Assembly: GCA_002309235.1 (NCBI GenBank)
Contig: DBXA01000148.1
Span: 1 to 5,992, forward strand
DNA: 5,992 nt
From: Christensenella sp. UBA1224
Lineage (GTDB): Bacteria; Bacillota; Clostridia; Christensenellales; Aristaeellaceae
Direction of reading: 5' to 3'
Numbering within the stretch: the first letter of the stretch is position 1; each line of letters starts with the position of its first letter. A program made the position numbers and the translations under genes. The notes beneath the pieces were generated by a model, which was not told the DNA's origin, did not search any database, and saw only the letters and a list, made by a program, of their open reading frames with translations. Positions 1-5,992 of the stretch are shown here, piece after piece.

Positions 1-1125
1 ACGCTGACCGTTGCGAATCTCAATGTAAATACGCAGACCAGATTTATTCTGGCCGTGAACGAATACTTTACCAAGACGCACCCGGATTATACCATCGATA
101 GCGTGACGTACGCGAATGAGGATAAGATGCGCCTTGCGCTGATGGCATCGGACTGCCCGGCGGATGTGCTGAATGTAAGCATATACACGTGCGCGGATAT
201 CCTCCGCAGCGGTGTATTCGCGGACCTGCGGGATTTCAAGGTGATACGGGAGCTGGAGGCGTCCGGTGAATACCTGGATTGGCCGTTCCATATGATCCCT
301 ACGAAAGATGAGTCTCTCTATGTGCTGCCGGGAAGAAGCGGCTGCTTTGCCTGGGAGATCAATCGCCGCCTGTTTGACACTCTGGGGCTCGAGGTGCCGG
401 GAGAGGACTGGACGTGGGAGGATCTCATCCGCATCGGCAGGCAGGCACAGGAAACGGACGACAGTATAAAGATACTGATGATCAACGCCGATGAGATGTT
501 CAGCCAGTATCTGCTGAGCCATATCGACCTGATCACCGGCGAGAACAGCATGGAGCTTAAGGATATTGAGAAGCTTCTCGAGATCTATAAAGTGATCCAG
601 CAGGAGAAAATGGTCGCGACGGTAGAGGAGATAAACGATGAAAAGTTGTTTTTTGAAGACGAGCCGCGCGCGCAGGAGGGCGGCGTAACGAAACTTGAAA
701 ACCTCATAATGCCGCCCAGGCTTTCCGCCGATGCCGAACCCGGCACCCGCTTTACCGGCGATATGTTTGGGGTCTATTCCGTGAGCGACGATAAGGAAAC
801 GGCGGCGGCCTATATCGGCACGTACTACACGCTGGCGCTGGAATCCCCCAATACGATCAACGCCTGGCAGGCGGAATTCCCTCTGTTTTACGCAGATCCC
901 AACGTATACCTGAAAAACGGTGCCGGGAAATACGCGCGGTTCCCCAATGTGGAAAGAACGGAGCAGGTGCTCAGGTTCGCGAAGGTATCCAATTTCGAGA
1001 CGGGGCTTGCGCGCCTGCTGGACCGGGTGCTTCCCGTTGCAAACAAGTATGTGAATGGAACAGTAGCTATAGAACAGGCGTCGAAGGAGATAAAACGGGC
1101 AGTGGATATCTGGCTGAACGAATGA
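1..1125 (+). CDS. Extracellular solute-binding protein, sugar ABC-transporter type (5' end missing)
   Basis: Frame 1 is open from the first base to the TGA at 1123-1125, giving 374 visible residues. The start codon and any lipoprotein signal lie upstream; the internal GTG at 55 is not the start, because the family-typical opening strand (LTVANLNV, residues 2-9) precedes it. The pattern fits the family 1 (SBP_bac_1) proteins that capture sugars or oligosaccharides outside the membrane and pass them to an ABC permease. Supporting landmarks are an early helix reading NEYFTKTHPDY, a 'PADVLNVS' segment, LYVLP near residue 107, NRRLFDTLGLEVP followed by WTWEDL near residue 137, a FGVYSVS strand near 256 that resembles the usual 'G..I.k' segment, and a C-terminal helix ending DIWLNE. 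The missing N-terminus would bring it close to the usual 400-450 residues. No permease gene follows on this strand, so it is either the last gene of a transporter operon or an orphan binding protein. It could also be the second half of a longer two-domain binding protein. Substrate cannot be read from the sequence. Confidence 0.85.
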   Translation, partial: TLTVANLNVNTQTRFILAVNEYFTKTHPDYTIDSVTYANEDKMRLALMASDCPADVLNVSIYTCADILRSGVFADLRDFKVIRELEASGEYLDWPFHMIPTKDESLYVLPGRSGCFAWEINRRLFDTLGLEVPGEDWTWEDLIRIGRQAQETDDSIKILMINADEMFSQYLLSHIDLITGENSMELKDIEKLLEIYKVIQQEKMVATVEEINDEKLFFEDEPRAQEGGVTKLENLIMPPRLSADAEPGTRFTGDMFGVYSVSDDKETAAAYIGTYYTLALESPNTINAWQAEFPLFYADPNVYLKNGAGKYARFPNVERTEQVLRFAKVSNFETGLARLLDRVLPVANKYVNGTVAIEQASKEIKRAVDIWLNE

Positions 1126-1325
1126 CGGGGAGAGCAAAGAGAGAGCAACAAAGCCACGAACGGCTGGTGTGTTTGTTCAGCTATGACGTATCCTGTTGAA
1201 AGGTGGATATCCGGAACAAGCAGGCTTAGATTGTCGGAAATGTCGTATACGGAAGTGCTGTGTATGGTTTATATGAATCGTACATAACCTGGCGAGTCGA
1301 TAACTTGAAAGGAGAGGCGAGCTAT
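1126..1325. other. Intergenic gap between the binding-protein gene and the RHS gene
   Basis: These 200 bases carry no supportable gene. The RHS frame stays open back to position 1230, just after an in-frame TAG at 1227-1229, but the only other common in-frame start codons in that stretch (GTG 1260, TTG 1305, plus a TTA-rich context) have no ribosome-binding sequence. A weak inverted repeat, AGCC 1152-1155 and GGCT 1162-1165, is followed by a mixed G/T run; a 4-base stem without a T tract is not enough to call a terminator. A palindrome GGATATCC sits at 1205-1212 and a short direct repeat TGTCG at 1232-1236 and 1241-1245. I found no pair of -35 and -10 boxes at acceptable spacing. Separate transcription of the two genes is therefore possible but not shown. 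Confidence 0.6.
1308..1317 (+). promoter_or_regulatory. Ribosome-binding site that selects a TTG start
   Basis: The purine run AAAGGAGAGG contains AGGAG (1310-1314) and GAGG (1314-1317), strong matches to the Shine-Dalgarno consensus. GAGG lies 8 bases before the in-frame TTG at 1326, which is normal spacing. The first ATG in frame is at 1344, leaving 26 bases, too far for this site. The choice of TTG rests on this spacing alone. Confidence 0.6.
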
Positions 1326-4300
1326 TTGCTCGACTGGATTAATATGAAGACTGACAAGCATGACATAATAAATATCAAAGCAACAGAAATCACAGCTCTT
1401 CGCACACCCTGCGGTAAGGCCTTCCGGTTGCCTTTTAACGCTTCGCAGTATATCGTCTACGCGGCGGATATCCATTACCTCGCCTCGGACGGAACATATC
1501 ACGATATCGATAACAACCTGATCGCCGATAAGGATGGATCGGGTCATTCTGTTTACCGGGTGACGGAGAACCCGGCAATGTACCGCTACGGTGGAGAGAA
1601 TGCCCCGTATGTCATGTCCATACAGTGCCATGGCAAGACTCTCCGCTGGCGGTTCCCGGAAGATGTGCGTTACGGAAGTCCCGTCGTTCAGGAGCCGGCA
1701 GTCATAAACGGCATCGATATCTATAAGCAATGGGAATCGGAAAAGGAACGGACAGAGCAGGAGAAGCGTGAGAATATAGCAGGGAAGACCTCTGTCATAA
1801 GTCATAAGGATATCCTGCCCGGCATCACCGTAACGAATGAACCTATCGGTACGCATAACCAGGAAACGATAGTGATATCGGAGCCCAAAGGCTTCTCTTA
1901 TCTCCGCCGTGAATACCTGACAGATGGTGATACCCGTGTTACTGTAAAGGATGGAGCTACCCGCATCACGGATAAGGAGACGGGAGAACTGCTGTTCCGC
2001 ATCGGCAGGGCATATCTGAAGGACGCGGGCGATAAAGAGGATATCCCGCTCAATCCGATCGTTGAAGAGACAGGAGAAGGCTTCTTCCTTTCCTATGATC
2101 TGAAAGGCATCGATACGGATGTCCTTTCCTATCCCGTGATCATAGACCCGGAATATACGACAGGCCAGACGGCGTCCTCCTTTATCGATACGACGCTGTC
2201 GGAAGCGGCAGGTAATACGAACTACGGTTCCCGCACCTACGCGGAGAGCGGAAAGAGCTCATCCAAAGCTCTCATCAGCTTGTTCAAAGTGATAAACATC
2301 CCTGCCCCGCCGAACGGAGAAGCCGTTACATCTGCGATGCTCAAGGTCGCCGTGAACGCGGATGACGCGGCAGATCCCAAATTCATAGCGGCATACGCAG
2401 TGACACAGCAGTGGGATGAGAATACCGTAACATGGAACAATTTCCCCTATGCGCAGAACACGGAGAGCCTGGCGGAGGATCTTGTCCGTTCTACCGCGGA
2501 TACATCCTTTATCCGTTTTGACCTGACATCGCTTGCCCGTAAATGGCTGAGCGGGGATATGGCCAACAATGGCGTGTGCCTGCGTATGCCGGATAATAAC
2601 AACGGGCAGGCCAATTACCAGAGGCTGTATACCGTGAACGCCTCCTCTCTCAAAAGACCGGTGTTCGTGGTGGATACCGTCAGCCATACGGGTATCTCTC
2701 CCATATGGACGTATGACAGCGCGGATAACGGCAGGACAGGCAGCGCTTCCGTAGATCTGTATAACGGAAGCCTGCATTACGTCCATCCGGATACCGCCAT
2801 GACAGGTGAGCGCATGCCCGTAAGCGTATCCCATACCTATAACAGCACGGAAAGCGGGAATGCCTATGGCTGCGGGAACGGCTGGCGTACGAACTGGAAC
2901 CAGAGCGTGGAAGCAGTGACCATAGGGAGCACAGACTGGTTTGTATGGAAGGACGGCACGGGAAACGCGCACTGGTTTGAAAAAGTGAGCGCTCCCGTAA
3001 AGGATGAGGAAGGCCTTGGGTTTACCATGACGAGGTCTGTGTCCGGCAGTACGACCACGAAGGTCGAGATAAAGGACAAGCAGGATACGGTATGCGTGTT
3101 TTTGAGGAATACGGCGGTATCGGGCAGCTTCTATCTCGATAACATACACGATGTGTTCGGAAATACCGATACCGTCTCCTACTATGACGCAGACAAGCGG
3201 AAGCCCTCTGCCGTTACGGATCCCGTGGGCCGTGCGGTCACATTCACGTATGACGTGCAGGGCAGGCTCACAAACGTCAATACGCCCTGTGGAACGGAAG
3301 AGGTATCGGGAGATACGGTCATACTGTACCGCTCCGTCTCCTATACCTACGATACGGATGGATACCTTACAGCCATCCAGTACTGGGATATCACAGGCGC
3401 GAGCAGCTTTGCCTATGACGCGGAAGGGAAGCTGATACAGGCAAAAGCGCCGGACGGTATCGAAACGGATATCACATGGGAGGAAGATACCGGAAGGGTT
3501 TCCTCCATTGAGCAGAAGAAAGAGGAAGAAGACCAAAGCAGCAGTCTGATGACCACTTACCGCGGCATCAAACGCCTGTATGCGTATAAAACGGCAGAGA
3601 CGATCGTAACGCATGTAAAGACAGCGGCGGATGACAGCGGCAAGAGGATACGGTACCGTTTCAATGAGACGGGGAATGTGGAAAGCGTACGGGATGATCT
3701 GGGCTTCGCGCGCTTTGTGAGGTATGATAGTTCGTTTGAGAACAAGCCGGAGGATATATCGAGCCTGCAGAGAACGCTATCGAACCTTGTGAGGAAACCG
3801 GATTATTCATCCGGCTGGACGGTTTCGGGAAAACAGTCGGGAGACGCGGTGGCTGTAAGCACGAGCACCGTATGCAACGGCACGCAGACGATGCGTGTCA
3901 AGAAGACAACGGCGACGGGAACGATTACGATCAGCCGGACGGTAAAAGCGCTGACGGGAAAGACTTATACATACTCCGCCTATATTGCAGGCCGTGTGTT
4001 TACCAGCGCGCAGATATTTATATCGATCAAGGGCGAGAATGACGCCGCCTGGACGGAGAGCGAAGTCTTGTCCACAACGGTCACGGGAGACGGAGAGAGC
4101 GGATACGCGGGCTGGAAGCGCCTTCATGTAAAGTATACCGTACCTTCCACGGGAACGGGTACGGAAAGTGAAACGACGCTTACGGTGCGTCAGACGGTGA
4201 CAGGCGGCGTATGCGAGATCTTCTTCGGGTGCCCTCAGGTCACGGAAGGAGAGAGCCCGCAGCATGTGGACCTGATCTCAAACGGGGATTTCCGGTACGC

Positions 4301-5992
4301 GAGCGCGAACGACAGCAGGATACCGCTTGACTGGGAGCAGGGAGACGGCGTGAGCGCGGGAACGGATTACGGCATACAGGCGATCGATACGCCTGCACAG
4401 GATACTCCCTCGGTACTGAGCGGAAAGAGGTATGTGTTTGAGGGCTTCCCGCATGTGAACAACAACTTCATCCTGCAGGAGACGAACACGGCGGGAAGCG
4501 CGGGGGATGAATTCATACTGACAGGCTGGCTTGACTGCAAGGGAGTAAAAACGAACGACGCCTGCGACAGCGGCATGAGGGTACAGTTCTGGAACGGGAG
4601 CGCATGGGGCACATCCACAAAGTGCATGTACGATGTATCGGAACAGGGCTGGCGGTACGGTGCTTTCCGGATAAGCGCTCCGACAGCGTATACAAAAGTA
4701 CGGGTGATGATAAGCTACCGGAAGAATATCAATACTGCGTCGTTCGCGAATATCAGCCTGTATAAGGAAAGCTACGGGAGCCATTACGCCTATGACGCCA
4801 ATGGAAACACGACCGGCAAAAGGAACAAGCTGGGCAACAGCTCCCATATGGAATATGACAGCTATGACAACCTGATAAGCTATGTGAAGCCAGGTCACAG
4901 CGCGGGTACGCCTATCACAATAGAATACGGCGACGGTACCTTCCCGAAGTATCACCTGCCGGTAAGGGAAAAGAGCAGCGAAAATATCTATACGGCGAGA
5001 AGCTACCATGAGGAAGGCGTACAGACGAACGAGCGGAGGATCGTATACGCGCAGAGGAACGATCCGGACCCGTCAATGATCAAGACGGAGACGGGCTATA
5101 CCGCAAGCTATAATTACGCGGTCAGCACGAAGGACGCAAGGGGCAATACGAGCAGCCGCAGCGTAAACGCCTATACCGGAACAACCATATCAGCGACAGC
5201 GCCGGACAATTCACAGGTGAGCTATACCTATGACACGGCGGACAGGATAACAAAAGCGGAATCGGCGGATACGAATACGGACCATGTCTATAAGAACGAA
5301 TATGTCTATGAAGACGATAAGCTCCTGCAGGTAAAGCACAACACGACCGGGAACACCTCGGATGTGGTATATCACTTTACCTATGACGCGCTGGGGGCGA
5401 ACACAAACGTATCGGTCGGAAACCAGTCCATCATAACAAAGGCGTACAGCGAAGACCGCAGCCACGTCCTTGAAAGCGAGACATACGGAAACGGCGGTAC
5501 GATCACCTATGATTATGATGATTTCGACCGTCTAACGGAAGTAAAGCTTGACAACGATGATACAAAGAAGGTAACCTATACCTACGGGAACAACGGACAG
5601 ATCGAAAAAGTGGAGAACGCGGAAACAGGCATCACCACCACATTCCGTTACGATCTTGCCGGGAGACCCATGGGGAGCGAGGAGAAGGACGGAAACGGAA
5701 CGACTGTCCACAGTCTCCGTGCGACCTATGACGAATGCCAGAACCTTGAAAGCAGCATAGAAAAAGCACAGACAGGCACGAACGCGCTGACTGCCTATAA
5801 AACGCGGTATGTGTACGACCGTGACGACAGGATAGCTGCCACGCTGTTCGGCGAGGACGCGGATACCACTCGGACCACGCTGATCTATGACAGCCTGGGC
5901 AGGATAAAGACGCGCAAGACGTATATCGGCAGCTGCAATTCGGAAGAAAGCTATACCTTCGCGGCTGGATATACGGGCTACAGCGCGAACGC
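1326..5992 (+). CDS. Giant DNRLRE-domain RHS/YD-repeat protein (3' end beyond window)
   Basis: Read codon by codon, this frame has no stop from 1326 to the edge, giving 1555 complete residues. Order of modules by residue: beta-rich N-terminal region about 20-275, DNRLRE domain 284-449, RHS entry module about 470-630, YD-repeat block one about 630-815, two jelly-roll carbohydrate-binding-like modules 820-973 and 983-1150, and YD-repeat block two from about 1155 on. RHS repeats are known to fold into a hollow beta cage that can enclose a C-terminal toxin or form a surface fibre; in clostridia such proteins are usually large secreted or wall-associated proteins. The C-terminal domain, which would define the effector, is outside the window. 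The start is taken as TTG 1326 because of the Shine-Dalgarno at 1308-1317; ATG 1344 is the alternative and removes only six residues. Neither start gives a signal peptide: the first 20 residues are charged (MLDWINMKTDKHDII) without a hydrophobic core. Export route and function are therefore open; polymorphic toxin, adhesin or glycan-binding surface protein are all possible. Family assignment is firm. Confidence 0.9.
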   Translation, partial: MLDWINMKTDKHDIINIKATEITALRTPCGKAFRLPFNASQYIVYAADIHYLASDGTYHDIDNNLIADKDGSGHSVYRVTENPAMYRYGGENAPYVMSIQCHGKTLRWRFPEDVRYGSPVVQEPAVINGIDIYKQWESEKERTEQEKRENIAGKTSVISHKDILPGITVTNEPIGTHNQETIVISEPKGFSYLRREYLTDGDTRVTVKDGATRITDKETGELLFRIGRAYLKDAGDKEDIPLNPIVEETGEGFFLSYDLKGIDTDVLSYPVIIDPEYTTGQTASSFIDTTLSEAAGNTNYGSRTYAESGKSSSKALISLFKVINIPAPPNGEAVTSAMLKVAVNADDAADPKFIAAYAVTQQWDENTVTWNNFPYAQNTESLAEDLVRSTADTSFIRFDLTSLARKWLSGDMANNGVCLRMPDNNNGQANYQRLYTVNASSLKRPVFVVDTVSHTGISPIWTYDSADNGRTGSASVDLYNGSLHYVHPDTAMTGERMPVSVSHTYNSTESGNAYGCGNGWRTNWNQSVEAVTIGSTDWFVWKDGTGNAHWFEKVSAPVKDEEGLGFTMTRSVSGSTTTKVEIKDKQDTVCVFLRNTAVSGSFYLDNIHDVFGNTDTVSYYDADKRKPSAVTDPVGRAVTFTYDVQGRLTNVNTPCGTEEVSGDTVILYRSVSYTYDTDGYLTAIQYWDITGASSFAYDAEGKLIQAKAPDGIETDITWEEDTGRVSSIEQKKEEEDQSSSLMTTYRGIKRLYAYKTAETIVTHVKTAADDSGKRIRYRFNETGNVESVRDDLGFARFVRYDSSFENKPEDISSLQRTLSNLVRKPDYSSGWTVSGKQSGDAVAVSTSTVCNGTQTMRVKKTTATGTITISRTVKALTGKTYTYSAYIAGRVFTSAQIFISIKGENDAAWTESEVLSTTVTGDGESGYAGWKRLHVKYTVPSTGTGTESETTLTVRQTVTGGVCEIFFGCPQVTEGESPQHVDLISNGDFRYASANDSRIPLDWEQGDGVSAGTDYGIQAIDTPAQDTPSVLSGKRYVFEGFPHVNNNFILQETNTAGSAGDEFILTGWLDCKGVKTNDACDSGMRVQFWNGSAWGTSTKCMYDVSEQGWRYGAFRISAPTAYTKVRVMISYRKNINTASFANISLYKESYGSHYAYDANGNTTGKRNKLGNSSHMEYDSYDNLISYVKPGHSAGTPITIEYGDGTFPKYHLPVREKSSENIYTARSYHEEGVQTNERRIVYAQRNDPDPSMIKTETGYTASYNYAVSTKDARGNTSSRSVNAYTGTTISATAPDNSQVSYTYDTADRITKAESADTNTDHVYKNEYVYEDDKLLQVKHNTTGNTSDVVYHFTYDALGANTNVSVGNQSIITKAYSEDRSHVLESETYGNGGTITYDYDDFDRLTEVKLDNDDTKKVTYTYGNNGQIEKVENAETGITTTFRYDLAGRPMGSEEKDGNGTTVHSLRATYDECQNLESSIEKAQTGTNALTAYKTRYVYDRDDRIAATLFGEDADTTRTTLIYDSLGRIKTRKTYIGSCNSEESYTFAAGYTGYSAN
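1395..2156 (+). other. N-terminal beta-rich region preceding DNRLRE (residues about 24-277)
   Basis: This part of the RHS protein follows the pattern seen ahead of DNRLRE domains in clostridial RHS proteins. ALRT at residue 24 corresponds to the usual 'ELRT.NSK.F' opening; DIHYLASDGTYHDIDNNL (48-65) corresponds to 'P.HY.d.dG.W.dIDntL'; GELLFRIGRAYLKDAGD (about 220-236) corresponds to 'GE.lF.ip...m.DA'; YPVIIDP (269-275) is the usual closing strand before DNRLRE. A strongly charged stretch rich in K and E (about 134-150) interrupts the strands and looks helical. Family-level resemblance is from memory of these motifs; no biochemical role is known to me for this region. Confidence 0.7.
2175..2675 (+). 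other. DNRLRE domain (residues 284-449 of the RHS protein)
   Basis: The domain begins with a SSFIDTTLSEAAGNTNYGSR segment, the usual 'a.I......N.ny.....' opening, followed by alternating strands. The hallmark WDENTVTWNNFP occupies residues 363-374, and the FDLTSLARKWLSG strand and helix plus a NNGVCLRMP strand follow near 399-422. DNRLRE domains are beta-sandwich modules typical of large extracellular bacterial proteins, often next to RHS repeats or sugar-binding modules. Ligand unknown. Their presence argues for a surface role despite the missing signal peptide. Confidence 0.85.
2748..3231 (+). other. RHS entry module (residues about 475-635)
   Basis: SVDLYNGSL (475-483) matches the 'V.l.tG.l' strand that opens RHS shells, PVSVSHTYNS (from about 499) matches the 'p..l.r.YnS' strand, and GCGNGWRTNW (from 515) matches the 'fG.GW..n' turn. 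A D-G-T-G hairpin (WKDGTGNAHWF) and a KDEEGLG stretch follow in the order seen in other clostridial RHS proteins, ending in VTDPVGRAV just before the first YD repeat. In known RHS structures this region forms the lower wall or plug of the cage. Confidence 0.75.
3240..3732 (+). repeat. YD-repeat block one
   Basis: Degenerate protein repeats of the form 'TYD..GRLT.v': TYDVQGRLTNV at residue 641, YTYDTDGYLTAI at 674, FAYDAEGKLIQA at 696 and the weaker YRFNETGNVESV at 777. Spacing is about 20-35 residues except the longer step before the last. At the DNA level the repeats share short words such as CCTATGACGC and CTATACCTA, but are otherwise diverged, so this is an old protein repeat rather than a recent DNA duplication. 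The block ends in a helical-looking linker (ENKPEDISSLQRTL) before the first carbohydrate-binding-like module. Confidence 0.8.
3783..4244 (+). other. Jelly-roll, carbohydrate-binding-like module 1 (residues 820-973)
   Basis: The segment opens NLVRKPDYSSGWTVSG, like the 'N.l.npsFe...W' start of CBM4/9-type modules. It continues with 'GTQTMRVKK', 'VKALTGKTYTYSAYI' (the usual 'v.v..g.tYt.S.yv' strand) and ends with a GVCEIFFGCPQVTEG strand, the usual '..v.fD.vQle.G' close. This order is common in clostridial proteins that carry sugar-binding modules inside RHS shells. Binding to a glycan is inferred from fold pattern only; several related modules bind nothing known. Confidence 0.6.
4272..4775 (+). 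other. Jelly-roll, carbohydrate-binding-like module 2 (residues 983-1150)
   Basis: LISNGDF (983-989) is a clear 'l..NgdFe' opening, followed by IPLDWEQG, a GKRYVFEGFP strand, an EFILTGWLDCKG strand, and GWRYGAFRISAPTAYTKVRVMISY, the usual 'gW.r.s..f.....ak.vrv.i.y' end strands; ANISLYKESYG closes it. It directly follows module 1, and then the YD repeats resume with YAYDANGN, the same 'y.YDanGN.t' junction seen in other clostridial RHS proteins. Several cysteines (DCKG, ACDSG, TKCMYD) could pair but this cannot be judged here. Confidence 0.7.
4785..5992 (+). repeat. YD-repeat block two, continuing past the window
   Basis: YD motifs (first Y of each) lie at residues about 1156 (YDANGNTTG), 1177 (YDSYDNLIS), 1302 (YDTADRITK), 1328 (YEDDKLLQV), 1353 (YDALGANTN), 1397 (YDDFDRLTE), 1420 (YGNNGQIEK), 1442 (YDLAGRPMG), 1497 (YDRDDRIAA) and 1521 (YDSLGRIKT). 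Typical steps are 22-26 residues, with longer insertions after 1177, 1353 and 1442. This is the main wall of the RHS cage. The conserved core end and any hypervariable tail have not been reached. Confidence 0.85.

Noticed and set aside
55..57. GTG at 55 as start of the solute-binding protein
   Set aside because: The frame is open to base 1 and the residues before it form the family's first strand, so the gene starts upstream of the window.
1152..1175. Possible terminator after the binding-protein gene
   Set aside because: The stem is only four base pairs and is followed by mixed G and T rather than a T run.
1231..1274. Possible promoter for the RHS gene
   Set aside because: TTGTCG at 1231 and TATA-like words at 1246, 1263 and 1269 do not give a consensus pair at 16-18 base spacing.
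1264..1287. Tiny leader peptide starting at ATG 1264
   Set aside because: Seven codons, no ribosome-binding site and no attenuator-like hairpins nearby.
3151..3435. Alternative + strand frame of 94 codons inside the RHS gene
   Set aside because: It lies wholly within the RHS coding frame, has no ribosome-binding site and its product is proline/serine/arginine-rich without family resemblance.
2259..3614. Long open frame on the minus strand (451 codons), with others at 1269-1856, 3807-4265, 4278-5009 and 5211-5465
   Set aside because: All are codon-aligned antisense shadows of the RHS frame. They end exactly at rare TCA or TTA triplets in frame (TTA 1269; TCA 2259, 3807, 4278, 5211), because the RHS gene almost never uses TCA, TTA or CTA. 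Their translations are low-complexity and arginine/isoleucine-rich, with no recognisable domain, while the + strand frame is continuous and full of family motifs.
3240..5992. Recurrent CTATACCTATGAC-like words as a DNA repeat array or CRISPR-like structure
   Set aside because: They are short, irregularly spaced and in frame, encoding the YD motif; there are no conserved repeats with unique spacers.

Overview
The window looks like bacterial chromosome from a low-GC Gram-positive lineage, most likely a gut-type clostridium such as Lachnospiraceae. That placement is an inference from two protein types common there: a sugar-type ABC solute-binding protein and a very large DNRLRE/RHS (YD-repeat) protein. 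Base composition is near balanced by eye, and both genes favour ATA, ACG, GCG and GAT-ATC codons. There is no 16S rRNA or other marker to settle the genus. Both genes are on the + strand and both run off the window.

Positions 1-1125 hold the C-terminal 374 residues of an extracellular solute-binding protein; its start and export signal lie upstream. Positions 1126-1325 form a 200-base gap with no gene, no convincing terminator and no convincing promoter, ending in a good Shine-Dalgarno sequence. From 1326 to the right edge is a single uninterrupted reading frame, translated here in full: 1555 residues with no stop. It encodes the N-terminal part of a giant RHS-family protein.

The RHS protein reads as follows (residues from the TTG at 1326): a beta-rich N-terminal region of the type that precedes DNRLRE domains (about 20-275); a DNRLRE domain (284-449); an RHS entry module (about 470-630); a first short block of YD repeats (about 630-815); two consecutive jelly-roll, carbohydrate-binding-like modules (about 820-973 and 983-1150); and a second, longer YD-repeat block (about 1155-1555) still running at the edge. 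The RHS core terminus and any variable C-terminal toxin or immunity gene lie beyond the window.

The two genes have no evident functional link. Both families normally act outside the cell, but the visible RHS N-terminus has no signal peptide, which is the main puzzle here. I see no RNA gene, CRISPR array or insertion sequence. Nothing in the window amounts to a demonstrably new system; the most interesting object is the RHS protein's architecture together with its unusual start.
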